Source: an uncultured Oscillospiraceae bacterium | Lineage (GTDB): Bacteria > Bacillota > Clostridia > Oscillospirales > Oscillospiraceae | DNA: 17,665 nt | Assembly: GCA_934636305.1 (NCBI GenBank) | Contig: CAKUAM010000040.1 | Coordinates: forward strand, 1 to 17,665 | Direction: 5' to 3' | Part shown: positions 6,769 through 14,932 of the stretch, one piece after another | How positions within the stretch are numbered: position 1 is the first letter of the stretch | Layout: every line of letters starts with the position of its first letter | Notes under the pieces: model-generated | Seen by the model: the letters and a program-made list of their open reading frames with translations, nothing else | Told to the model about the DNA's origin: nothing | The model's database searches: none | Program-made: the position numbers and the translations under genes

Positions 6769-9700
6769 TCAGTCGAAGGTCAGGAAGCGGTGCAGCATGA
6801 CAGCAACCTGCGCGCGGTTCGCGTTGTTCTTCGCGGAGAGCGTGGTTCTGCCGTTTGTGCTGATACCGGTGATGATGCCCTTGCCGACTGCCCACTGCAG
6901 CGCGGCGACCGCGTAGCTGCTGACGCTGCTGCTGTCCGAGAAGGAGTTCAGCGACGTCGAGCTGCCCGTCGGGGAGCCTGCGTAGCGGTAGAGAATTGCG
7001 GCAATCTGCTCACGCGTGACCTTGCCGTCCGGATCAAAGCGCGTAGCGCTTGCGCCGGTGACAACGCCCTTGTTCGCCGCCCACAGAACTGCATCATAGT
7101 AATACTGGCCCTGCTTGTTGTCGGTGAACTTGTTGGTGATGCCGGTGACGGAGGGGCTGCCTGCCGCACGATAGAGGATCGTGACGAGCATCGCGCGCGT
7201 CATGGTCTGGTTCGGGCCGAAGGCCGTGTTGCTCACGCCGTTGACGAGCTTGTTGGTGGACATGAAGTCGACGGAGTTCGCTGCCCAGGAGGTCGAGCCG
7301 CTGACGTCGGAGAAGTTTCTCGACGCGCTCAGCTGCGTCACCTTGAACGACAGGGAGCTCTTGGTCGTCGTGCTGCCGTCATAGAGTGTGTAGTTGACGG
7401 TGACGGTCTTTGCATCGGCAACCGGGAGGATGTACAGGCTGTCAATGGAGCCCGTGCCCGAGAAGTAATACTTCGTGGAGCCGAAGTCGCTGGTCTTGAG
7501 CGGCGTGTTGTCCGTGATGCCGGCGTATCTGGAATAGAGCTTGCCGGAGATCACGGATGTGATTGTCACATAGGAGCTGCTGGTCGAGGCGTTGCTGGGC
7601 AGCAGCTCGGTGCCGATCTGCATATCCTTGAAGCTCGAACCGGTGACCGGGATGGTATGCGTGTCGTTGACGTAGACAATGAGGTTGCCCTGCACCGTCT
7701 GGCCACCCGTACCGTAGACCGTGAACGGAACCGTCACGGTGTACTTGGCCGTGGAGGTGCCGGCGATGAAGTTGACGTTCTTGAGCTGCTGCGCACCTGT
7801 GCTGCCCTGCCCGGTTGCGTAGCAGTCGAGCGACGTGCCAACCGTGCCGGAGGACGTAGTGCTGCCCTTGTACAGGGCGCCGCGGCTGTCGCTGACTGTG
7901 CCGAAACGGACATAGTTGAGCTTCGCAGAGGACGTCGAGCCGTTGCGCAGAACGGTCAGGAAGTCGGATTCCTGCATGGCCACGGATTCACCCGCGGAGA
8001 TGTGGTAGACCACAGAGCCGCCCTGGCCGGTGATGATGATCTTGCCGGTGGCAAGCTCGCCGTCGGAGGTGTAGGCCGTGTAGTCGAGCGTGTAGTTGGC
8101 GACATTGCGCGTCGAGGGCTTAAAGACCATCTTGCTGACGTCGCTGGAGGAATACCTGGCACCGGACGACACGCTCGAGGAGGACGCATAGGTAATCCTC
8201 GTCGTGGTGTTGGAGTTGGTGTAGATATCGCCGTTGGACGGATTCTGGAAGGCGATGGTGCTGAGCGTCGTGCCGGAGGAGGAAGATCCCCTCGTCGCGG
8301 CCTTGACTGCGTCAACAATCTTGCTGCCGTCGAGCTGGACGTAGCTGTCGTCCTCGCCAATGGACAGGGAGATGGAATCCGCCGTCGGAACCTTGATGGT
8401 GATTTCCTTCGTGCCGGTGTAATCCTTGCCGTCAATGCTGACCGTGCCGGTCACCTTCAGCGTGCCGCCGGACTTGGCCGTCAGGGTGACAGAGCGGCCG
8501 TTCGTGGAGCTGGAGGCGCTGAGCTTGGCCAGAGAGGAATCGCTGAGCGTCCAGATGATGGTGTGGGACTTGGTCACGTCCACATACTTCTTGGTGGACG
8601 GGTTGTACTGCTGCGCCACGCCGGAGAGCGTGATGGAGCTGCCCGGCGCGACAGAGGTCGCAGAAGCCGTGATGTTGACGTTGTAATCGCCGCCGATGGT
8701 GACGATTGCAGTGTTACTTTCGACGCTGCCATTGGTAGACTTGAATACGCAGCGGTAAGTATAGGTGCCGGCTTCTGTAATTTTGCCTGCCAGATTCAGC
8801 GTGGAGGTATAGGAGGTCGCATTTTTGACAAAGCCCGTCGTTGTCCCTGCTCTGTCAACCTGAACCTCGTTGTTGTTCTTGTCATACCAGGTAACGCTTT
8901 CCAGATATTCGCCATTTGTCGTAATCCGCGCGCTGCAGGTCAGGCTGCCAATTGTCGCATTGAGCTTGTATGTTGCATCCTGCGGCTGCAGAACGATGCG
9001 GATGTTGGAAATAGAGGCATAGCTGGTGGTAACTACATCCCCATTCTCCACGCTCGGATAATAGACAATATAGCTTGCAGTGTCAACGCCATCGATCGTA
9101 CCCTTGAAACGAACCTTGCCGTTCACCGGGGCAGTCCGGCCATACTCAGGGATGAAGTTCTTTGCATACAGCGTTGCTGTCTTATTGCCAGTCAGCTTTG
9201 CAGTGATCGGCTGCTTTGTGAGCGCGGTCATCGTGTCGTATTCATCGCTGATCGAATCACCGATTCGGACCTGATACACATCTTCGCCCGTCGCGTTCTT
9301 ATTCTCCACTGTGTAGGCCTTTGCCTCCCAGCAGCGGATCTTATAGGTATCACTCTTGCCATCAATCGTTGCAGTAACAGTAACCTCGCCAAATTCTCTG
9401 CCAACAGCAGTCAGCGTCACTGTGCTGCCGCGCGTAGTGCTCAAGGCAGCGATTTTTTCGTTGGATACCTTCCACTCCACACGGTTTGCATCGTCGTCAT
9501 TCGTCGAGCTAACCTCAGCAGAAAGCGTAATTGTCGTTGTCACATATTTTTTAGTATTCGTGTCTGGCGTTGCAACATAGCCGAATTTTGTCGTGCCAAG
9601 GTCGGTATCCATCGAAACGCTGATACCATTCGCCTTGTCCTTCACAACGCTGATATAGGCCGAGGTTTTTACAGAAGGCATATCTGCAACACTGACCTCA

Positions 9701-10632
9701 ACCTCAACAGGAGCTGTCGTTTTTTCAACCTGCGGAGTAATGGAGCCGTCCGGGTTTACAACAACCTTATTCGGATCCTGGCTTGCGTATTTAAAGGTCT
9801 TGTTCGTAACCTTCGAGCCATTAAGGGTCAGCGTCGGGGTCAGGTACTGCACGGTTCCCTTGTAAACAACGCTCATGTTCTGCTGCGCTTCGGGAAGGGT
9901 AATTGCATAATTGGACTGACCACGTACATCAATGTATGTACTGGAATTGGACGGATATGTCGCCGTAACACCGTTCACCGTTGCTGTGATCTTGACCTTA
10001 CCATTCTTGGTGCCGGGCGTCACGGTAACAAGCGCGCGTCCCTCCGTCTGAGAGGAAACGACCAGTTTGCCGCTGTTTTCCGGGGTCAGATTTACAACCG
10101 AACTCTCACCATCTACAGCAAATGTAACCGTCGTGTTGTTCTTCAGGATTTCATCCTTCGGGCCGGTTACTGTCGCCATCAGGGTAACAGAATCACCAGT
10201 CTCAAGAATGTTTTTAAAGCTGCTGGGTGACTGCACCGCAAGCTTGATTGTCCACGGCGTGATAACCAGCTTCCATGCCGCAACAGCATAGCTGGTGCTG
10301 TTCCTGTCAGCATAGCCTGCATTATCGTACGCATAGACATAAACCGTCGTGCTGCTCGTAATGCCGCCGGAAATCATAGCAGTATTGCTGCCGCCCGTTG
10401 TCATGTAAGAGAGCGTCACGTAGCTGCTGCTACTGCTGCTGTAACTTCCAGCTGCTTTCCAGTAATATGTTTTGGAACTATCCGCATTGCTGATCGCAAG
10501 CGGTACAGAATCGCCGGGCGTGGCGGACATCTCCTTCGCCGTCGGCGCTGCAGCCAGCACAGCCGGGACCATAGCCAGAACCATGGCCAGAACCAGTGCG
10601 AGGCTTATGAGTTTACCAAATGTACGTTTCAT
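6769..10632 (-). CDS. Secreted SLH-domain surface protein with multiple Ig-like domains
   Basis: This 1287-residue exported protein probably attaches non-covalently to cell-wall polysaccharide through its C-terminus. It has a signal peptide (about 1-28, KR then a long Leu/Ala/Met core, likely cleavage near VLA-AAP). The body is beta-rich, Ser/Thr/Val-rich and Ig-like/Big-like (about 120-1100). One domain at about 545-647 has the classic Ig pattern Cys566, Trp582, Tyr626-x-Cys628. Three SLH repeats follow at about 1107-1150, 1170-1212 and 1233-1283, with motifs such as TRAMLVTILYR and TREQIAAILYRYAG. The start follows AAAGAGGTGCACT. The gene is monocistronic with its own promoter and terminator. 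Coding composition differs between halves (see findings). No catalytic domain is recognised, so the role could be structural S-layer or adhesive. Confidence 0.9.
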   Translation of the reverse strand: MKRTFGKLISLALVLAMVLAMVPAVLAAAPTAKEMSATPGDSVPLAISNADSSKTYYWKAAGSYSSSSSSYVTLSYMTTGGSNTAMISGGITSSTTVYVYAYDNAGYADRNSTSYAVAAWKLVITPWTIKLAVQSPSSFKNILETGDSVTLMATVTGPKDEILKNNTTVTFAVDGESSVVNLTPENSGKLVVSSQTEGRALVTVTPGTKNGKVKITATVNGVTATYPSNSSTYIDVRGQSNYAITLPEAQQNMSVVYKGTVQYLTPTLTLNGSKVTNKTFKYASQDPNKVVVNPDGSITPQVEKTTAPVEVEVSVADMPSVKTSAYISVVKDKANGISVSMDTDLGTTKFGYVATPDTNTKKYVTTTITLSAEVSSTNDDDANRVEWKVSNEKIAALSTTRGSTVTLTAVGREFGEVTVTATIDGKSDTYKIRCWEAKAYTVENKNATGEDVYQVRIGDSISDEYDTMTALTKQPITAKLTGNKTATLYAKNFIPEYGRTAPVNGKVRFKGTIDGVDTASYIVYYPSVENGDVVTTSYASISNIRIVLQPQDATYKLNATIGSLTCSARITTNGEYLESVTWYDKNNNEVQVDRAGTTTGFVKNATSYTSTLNLAGKITEAGTYTYRCVFKSTNGSVESNTAIVTIGGDYNVNITASATSVAPGSSITLSGVAQQYNPSTKKYVDVTKSHTIIWTLSDSSLAKLSASSSTNGRSVTLTAKSGGTLKVTGTVSIDGKDYTGTKEITIKVPTADSISLSIGEDDSYVQLDGSKIVDAVKAATRGSSSSGTTLSTIAFQNPSNGDIYTNSNTTTRITYASSSSVSSGARYSSSDVSKMVFKPSTRNVANYTLDYTAYTSDGELATGKIIITGQGGSVVYHISAGESVAMQESDFLTVLRNGSTSSAKLNYVRFGTVSDSRGALYKGSTTSSGTVGTSLDCYATGQGSTGAQQLKNVNFIAGTSTAKYTVTVPFTVYGTGGQTVQGNLIVYVNDTHTIPVTGSSFKDMQIGTELLPSNASTSSSYVTITSVISGKLYSRYAGITDNTPLKTSDFGSTKYYFSGTGSIDSLYILPVADAKTVTVNYTLYDGSTTTKSSLSFKVTQLSASRNFSDVSGSTSWAANSVDFMSTNKLVNGVSNTAFGPNQTMTRAMLVTILYRAAGSPSVTGITNKFTDNKQGQYYYDAVLWAANKGVVTGASATRFDPDGKVTREQIAAILYRYAGSPTGSSTSLNSFSDSSSVSSYAVAALQWAVGKGIITGISTNGRTTLSAKNNANRAQVAVMLHRFLTFD

Positions 10633-10689
10633 AGTGCACCTCTTTCAAATCGTAGTTTTGCGTGAATAACTACAAGGATGTATGCTATC

Positions 10690-10717
10690 AGTTTACCATA
10701 AAAATTAAAAAATGCAA
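10690..10717 (-). promoter_or_regulatory. Predicted promoter of the SLH-protein gene
   Basis: The minus strand reads TTGCAT (10717-10712), a 16-bp spacer, then TAAACT (10695-10690), with TG one base before the -10. The resulting leader of about 50 nt contains a 6-bp hairpin GTAGTT/AACTAC (10652-10657/10668-10673) before the AAAGAGG ribosome binding site. Confidence 0.5.
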
Positions 10718-10879
10718 CCAATTTTTACGATTTTCGCTAGTATAGCATGTTCTGCGGGACTTTTCGCCCCATATTGGGCGGTAGACGTAACAACCACACA
10801 ATATCTTGTGCGACAGCCCTTCCCCATCCCCGCGCACCCACGCAGCTCCATCTTTCATACAAACAAGCAAGCACAAATG

Positions 10880-11087
10880 TTGCAAAAAATTTTATCTTTG
10901 CAACGGCGTATTTCCAGGAAATTGGTGTTTCAGATTTTGCGCGCCCGCGGCGCGGGAAAGATCCAAGAAAACCAAAGAGGTTTTCTTGGCCGCTTCAAGG
11001 GGGTTCGGGGGGAAATCGGAATCCCCCCGAGCTCCTTTTTTCTTTTGCCAGCGTTTTCTTTTTTGGAGAAGCAAAAAAGAAAATGCT
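10880..11087. repeat. Intergenic array of five hairpins
   Basis: Between the SLH gene and the glycoside-hydrolase gene, roughly 10718-11182 holds no credible gene but several inverted repeats in a row. They are TTGCAAA/TTTGCAA (10880-10886/10897-10903), CCCGCG-G-CGCGGG (10944-10956), and CCAAGAAAACC/GGTTTTCTTGG (10963-10973/10979-10989, perfect 11 bp). CGGGGGGA/TCCCCCCG (11006-11013/11022-11029) and a 16-bp stem with one G-T pair (11050-11065/11072-11087) follow. A CGCCC/GGGCG hairpin lies further left near 10765-10780. Homopurine and homopyrimidine tracts surround the last stems. The block looks like a dispersed intergenic repeat or structured transcript end rather than coding DNA. Confidence 0.6.
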
Positions 11088-11180
11088 GAGAAAATCGTCT
11101 CCCCTGACAGCACCAACGAAAAAATATCCCCTCCCGGAGAAGCGAGAAAGAAAGTATGAGACAACGCACCTTTTTATGAA

Positions 11181-11211
11181 ATAAAAGGTAAAGGGCCCTT
11201 GCGGGCCCTTT
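11181..11211 (-). terminator. Intrinsic terminator of the putative glycoside-hydrolase gene
   Basis: The stem AAAGGGCCC (11190-11198) / GGGCCCTTT (11203-11211) has a TTGC loop. On the minus strand it is followed by ACCTTTTATTTC. It starts 6 bp after the gene's TGA stop. Confidence 0.8.
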
Positions 11212-11217
11212 GGAGAG

Positions 11218-13005
11218 TCATTTTAAGGCATCATATGCCTCTTTCAATTCTTCCATCTTCTTGAGACTGCATGTCGCGTTCCACGCCATGAACCCGCCGG
11301 TCAGCCCCTTCTCCTCCAGAGCCTGGATCTGCACGCCAACCTCCTGCGCGCCGTACTCGTTGTACGGCGCCCTGATCGCGTCATACGCCTGGATCCACGT
11401 GCGCGCAACAGCCGGCGTCGGCGTCTCCGCCTGCCGCTTGGCCGCGGACTCCGCCCAGTCGAGCAGCGTCTCATACGGGTGCTCCCACGGCCGGTACGTG
11501 CCGTTCTGCGCAAAATGGTCGGGATACGGCATACCGGAAATGACATCCACCACGTTGCTGATGGCCGGCCAATACTGACCATACGCCGTAACGTAGTTGC
11601 CCGATGTCTCGCCGAATACATCTGCGCCGACATACACGCCGTGCTCATGCAGAATATCTGTGGCGTACATCAGAAAGCGCTGAATGGCCTGCGCCTTCGT
11701 CTCGCCGTATTCGTTGCGGTAGTCGATATTGCCCTCGTCCTCATACGTCCCCGTGCCGTCCGGGAAACGGACATAGTCAAACTGGATCTCGTTGAAGCCC
11801 ATGGTCTGCACGGCGTCGATGGCCAGCGCAACCTTATACTCCCACACGTAGCGGCAGAATGCGCTCGGCCAGTAGCTGGCCGCGATGTACAAGGGATCGC
11901 CCGCGCCGTCCGCAATGGCGTATTCGGGGTGATCCTGGCAGAAGAACGAATCGTTGAAGGTCGTCAGTCTGCCGATCACGTAAAAGCCCGCCGCCTTGAT
12001 CTTGTCGATGCAGGCCTTGTATTCCTCGACGGTGTTGTTGGCGTACTGGTACGCCGTGGGCGAATACTCGAGATACACGTCCGACGGGTAGCCGATGGAC
12101 GTGCCGTCCATGATGTTCACGACAAAGGCGTTGATCTTCGTCGATTTGGCATATGCGAGATAATCGTCAATTTTTGACAAAATAGCCGGGTCGCATGTGA
12201 GATAGAGGGCATAGACATGCTCCGGCATGACATTGTCTGCAAAGCTGGCCTTATTGCGCGGGAAATAGTCCAGACTCTCCGCGTCGCCGCCGCCGTACCG
12301 GTCCGTGCGGCCCGCATGCACGGCGTAAATGCCAAAGCGGTCATAGACCTCGTTGGCATCCTCCTGCCGGGTGGCGACGTACTGGCCGCTGATATAGCCG
12401 ACCTCCCCCTGATAGGAAACCTTATACAGATCCACGACGCCGTTCGTCGTGCCCTCAAAGCCCAGCACCTGCAGCTCAGTCCCCTGCTCCACCAGCGTGC
12501 CCAGCATGTAGGAATCCTTGTCCGGGCGCAGATTCTGCGGCGTGCGGACATAGACCGTTTTTTCCGCGATAATAGCCCTCTCGTCCTGCGTCAGATGCTC
12601 CGCCGCGACATAGCCATGCCCCATCGTCGGGAAATACGTCATGTAATACGCTGCGCCCTCATACTCGATCTGCTTGTCCGTGGAATAGGTGATCTGCATG
12701 CCGCGCGGCACGTTGCCGCTGACGCTCATGTCCTCGTTGTAATATGGCACCTCAGTCATAATGCCGCAGATGTAGCCGGATTCATAGCGCGGCGTGTCTG
12801 CCTCCGCCTGTGCCGGCTGCTCCTGCTGTCTGGGCTGTGCGCCCGCGATCACACAGACAAACAAAATTACCGCGATCAGAATCAGGATCGTCAGTGTGAC
12901 GCCCCATGCATGCTCGCGCAAAAATTGCCGTAAAAGCGCCCACCGCTGCGCGCGCCGTTCGCGCCGTGCCTTGGGGGAGATACGCTTTTTTCTGCGTAGC
13001 TTCAT
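11218..13005 (-). CDS. Membrane-anchored putative glycoside hydrolase with SH3-like domains (DUF4015-type)
   Basis: This 595-residue protein has a very basic cytoplasmic N-terminus (1-30) and one transmembrane helix (about 35-55). An extracellular linker and SH3-like repeats follow (about 75-140 and 145-212, with GYVAAEHL and GYISGQYVA motifs). The C-terminal TIM-barrel-like domain (about 250-590) is of the putative glycosyl hydrolase (DUF4015/GH13-like) type. The hallmark EIQFDYVRFP is at 406-415, with GADVFGE at 460-466 and a late ALEEKGLTGGFMAWN. The ATG follows AGGGAG. It is likely extracytoplasmic and acts on, or binds, cell-wall or surface glycans, but no substrate is known to me for this family. 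The gene is monocistronic with its own promoter and terminator. Confidence 0.85.
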   Translation of the reverse strand: MKLRRKKRISPKARRERRAQRWALLRQFLREHAWGVTLTILILIAVILFVCVIAGAQPRQQEQPAQAEADTPRYESGYICGIMTEVPYYNEDMSVSGNVPRGMQITYSTDKQIEYEGAAYYMTYFPTMGHGYVAAEHLTQDERAIIAEKTVYVRTPQNLRPDKDSYMLGTLVEQGTELQVLGFEGTTNGVVDLYKVSYQGEVGYISGQYVATRQEDANEVYDRFGIYAVHAGRTDRYGGGDAESLDYFPRNKASFADNVMPEHVYALYLTCDPAILSKIDDYLAYAKSTKINAFVVNIMDGTSIGYPSDVYLEYSPTAYQYANNTVEEYKACIDKIKAAGFYVIGRLTTFNDSFFCQDHPEYAIADGAGDPLYIAASYWPSAFCRYVWEYKVALAIDAVQTMGFNEIQFDYVRFPDGTGTYEDEGNIDYRNEYGETKAQAIQRFLMYATDILHEHGVYVGADVFGETSGNYVTAYGQYWPAISNVVDVISGMPYPDHFAQNGTYRPWEHPYETLLDWAESAAKRQAETPTPAVARTWIQAYDAIRAPYNEYGAQEVGVQIQALEEKGLTGGFMAWNATCSLKKMEELKEAYDALK

Positions 13006-13016
13006 AACAACTCCCT

Positions 13017-13037
13017 GCTCTCCGCCGGGCGGAGAGC
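13017..13037 (-). promoter_or_regulatory. Hairpin abutting the glycoside-hydrolase ribosome binding site
   Basis: GCTCTCCGC (13017-13025) / GCGGAGAGC (13029-13037) form a perfect 9-bp stem with a CGG loop. In the mRNA it ends directly against AGGGAG (13016-13011), the ribosome binding site. A second purine-rich AAAGGAG lies just 5' of the hairpin. It may stabilise the mRNA 5' end or modulate initiation. Confidence 0.5.
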
Positions 13038-13056
13038 TCCTTTCTAAGATGCCTGT

Positions 13057-13085
13057 ATTATACTATATTCAGCTCAGGATTTCTA
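13057..13085 (-). promoter_or_regulatory. Predicted promoter of the glycoside-hydrolase gene
   Basis: A perfect TATAAT (13062-13057, minus strand) is preceded by a 17-bp spacer and TAGAAA (13085-13080), 4 of 6 to the -35 consensus. The leader is about 45 nt and is mostly the GC-rich hairpin. An additional 8-bp A/T hairpin (13127-13134/13141-13148) lies upstream of the promoter. Confidence 0.5.
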
Positions 13086-13184
13086 CCTTTTTTGTTAATT
13101 TTTACCTGTTCAGTGGTGATAATTACGCAAAAAAGCGCTGTTTTTTGCCCTCAAGTGGAGCGCGCATCCCGAAAAAACGCAAAA

Positions 13185-13227
13185 AATTATGAATAGAGCC
13201 CGCTGCCATCGCGGCAGCGGGCTCTAT
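13185..13227 (-). terminator. Intrinsic terminator of the recD2-comF-mreB operon
   Basis: A perfect 15-bp stem runs from ATAGAGCCCGCTGCC (13193-13207) to its complement (13213-13227) with a 5-nt loop. On the minus strand it is followed by TCATAATTTTTTGCG. It begins 11 bp after the mreB stop. Confidence 0.9.
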
Positions 13228-13237
13228 ATCTGTTTTG

Positions 13238-14269
13238 TTACTGCTCCTTCATCAGCTTGCGGCGGGCCAGGTTGATCGTGCCCTCCTGCATGGAGCCGAT
13301 CCACTGCAGACTCTTGCCGCAGCCGTTTGCGACGCACGAATCGGCGTCATCGGCAATCGAGCAGGCAATCTCCGTCCGCTCGGAAATGAGCTTGTCAAAG
13401 CCATAGAGCAGCGCGCCGCCGCCCGTCAGGACAATGCCGTTCTGCGCGATATCCGCCACAAGCTCCGGCGAGGAATGCTCCAGCACAGACAGAACCTCGT
13501 CAACAATCTGTCTGGCCGGGCGCTTGAACGCCTCCAGCATTTCCGACGAAGCAATCACGACCTCATTCGGAAGGCCCGTTTTCACGTCGCGGCCCTTGAC
13601 GTTCATCGTCAGCTCCTGCGGCCGCTCATAGACACAGCCGATGGTGATTTTAATCTCCTCCGCGGTGTTCGCGCCGACATACAGGCCGTACCGCTTGCGC
13701 ATGTACGCTGCGACAGCCTCATCAAACGTATCGCCCGCCACCTTGATGGACGACGATGTGGCAATGCCGTTGAGGCTCAGCACGGCGATATCCGTCGTGC
13801 CGCCGCCGATATCGACGACCATGTGGCCATCCGGCCCGGAAATGGGCAGCCTTGCGCCCAGCGCCGCAGCAAACGGCTCCTCGATAAGGTAGACGCGGCG
13901 CGCGCCGGCCTCCATCGCCGCCTGAATGACCGCGCGCTCCTCTACCTCGGTGATGCCGGACGGCACGGAGACAATGACGCGCGGCTTGATGAGCGTAAAG
14001 CGGTTGATTTTCTTCAAAAACTGCTCGAGCATTTTCTCCGTCATTTCATAGTCGGAAATCACGCCGTCGCGCAGCGGCCGTACCGCCACGATATTGCCCG
14101 GCGTTCTGCCGAGCATATTGCGCGCTGCCGCGCCGACCTGCAGCACCTTGCCGGTGTTTTTATCCACGGCCACGACCGACGGCTCACGCAGCACAATGCC
14201 CCTGCCCTCCTCGTAGCAGAGCACATTCGCCGTGCCGAGGTCAATGCCAATATCCCGAATCAGTTTCAT
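13238..14269 (-). CDS. mreB: MreB/Mbl-family bacterial actin, rod-shape determination
   Basis: This 343-residue actin-like ATPase polymerises under the membrane and guides lateral cell-wall synthesis. Phosphate loop 1 is IGIDLGTANVL (7-17), phosphate loop 2 is VDIGGGTTD (152-160) and the adenosine motif is LTGGGALL (281-288). Length is typical. The start MKLIRDIGIDLGT has AGAAGGGA upstream, inside the end of comF, and the gap to comF is 3 bp, so the two are co-transcribed. No mreC or mreD follows; a terminator does. This copy may therefore be an Mbl- or MreBH-like paralog rather than the one in the mreBCD operon. Sequence alone does not separate these with certainty. Confidence 0.93.
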   Translation of the reverse strand: MKLIRDIGIDLGTANVLCYEEGRGIVLREPSVVAVDKNTGKVLQVGAAARNMLGRTPGNIVAVRPLRDGVISDYEMTEKMLEQFLKKINRFTLIKPRVIVSVPSGITEVEERAVIQAAMEAGARRVYLIEEPFAAALGARLPISGPDGHMVVDIGGGTTDIAVLSLNGIATSSSIKVAGDTFDEAVAAYMRKRYGLYVGANTAEEIKITIGCVYERPQELTMNVKGRDVKTGLPNEVVIASSEMLEAFKRPARQIVDEVLSVLEHSSPELVADIAQNGIVLTGGGALLYGFDKLISERTEIACSIADDADSCVANGCGKSLQWIGSMQEGTINLARRKLMKEQ

Positions 14270-14272
14270 AGC

Positions 14273-14932
14273 TTAGTCCCTTCTGTCCTGTTCTGGCGCG
14301 GCCAGTGCCGCATATACGACGTCCGCCGCACCGGCCATCCGCAGCACCCGGCTGCATTCGCCCAGCGTCGCGCCCGTCGTCACAATATCATCAATCACCA
14401 GCACGCGCTGGCCCGCGCAGCGCTCCGGCCGGTACGGGACATACGCCCCGGATACATTGGCCCGCCTGCGCGCGGCATCCTCCAGAGAGGATTGCGCTGG
14501 TGCGTTTTTTATCTTTCTCAGCATGCAGACCGGCTGCATCCCAAGCTGCTTCCCGACAGCCCGGCACAAAAGCTCTGCCTGATCGTATCCGCGCCTGCGG
14601 CGGCGCGCCCGGCTGACCGGTGCCCAGGTAAGCACGTCAAATCTGCCATCCAGCCTGTCCCGGATCGTATGTGCCATCCAGGTGCCGTAGGTTCCGGCAT
14701 AGTGCGACGCGCCGGAAAATTTGAAACGGAGAAATGACTCCCGCAGCGTGCCCTGATAGTAAAAGCTCACACAGCCCGCGCTTGTAAAGCGCACCGCCGG
14801 CGCGGCCCCGTCGTACTCCGGCAGCGTGTCCATGCATCGCGCGCAGACCGGCCCGGGCACGGAAAGAAGTCTGCCGCACAGCACGCACCGCGGCGGATAG
14901 AGCAGATCCAGCAGCGCCTGCCAAAGCTTCAT
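14273..14932 (-). CDS. comF: ComF family protein (amidophosphoribosyltransferase-like)
   Basis: This 219-residue protein has an N-terminal zinc-finger-like pair CVLC (16-19) and CARC (30-33), followed by a type I phosphoribosyltransferase domain. Visible motifs are RRGYDQAELL (113-122), the family's conserved motif, and the PRPP-binding VLVIDDIVTTGAT (177-189). Known relatives (B. subtilis ComFC) support DNA uptake during natural transformation with ComFA. The ATG overlaps the recD2 stop by 4 bases (ATGA), implying translational coupling, which fits a DNA-handling role. No comFA helicase is adjacent. Whether the cell is competent cannot be judged from this window. Confidence 0.92.
   Translation of the reverse strand: MKLWQALLDLLYPPRCVLCGRLLSVPGPVCARCMDTLPEYDGAAPAVRFTSAGCVSFYYQGTLRESFLRFKFSGASHYAGTYGTWMAHTIRDRLDGRFDVLTWAPVSRARRRRRGYDQAELLCRAVGKQLGMQPVCMLRKIKNAPAQSSLEDAARRRANVSGAYVPYRPERCAGQRVLVIDDIVTTGATLGECSRVLRMAGAADVVYAALAAPEQDRRD

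Noticed and set aside
6790..10230. 1146-codon open frame opposite the SLH protein gene
   Set aside because: Striking in length but codon-aligned with the sense gene. Its Arg/Asp/Gly/Val-rich composition is what antisense of a Ser/Thr/Val-rich gene gives. No signal or domain is recognisable.
10747..11184. Overlapping short open frames in the gap before the glycoside-hydrolase gene
   Set aside because: They cover hairpins and homopurine tracts, lack ribosome binding sites, and several frames on both strands are equally open.
11479..12177. 232-codon plus-strand frame opposite the glycoside-hydrolase gene
   Set aside because: Antisense shadow of the TIM-barrel domain, with no start signal or motif.
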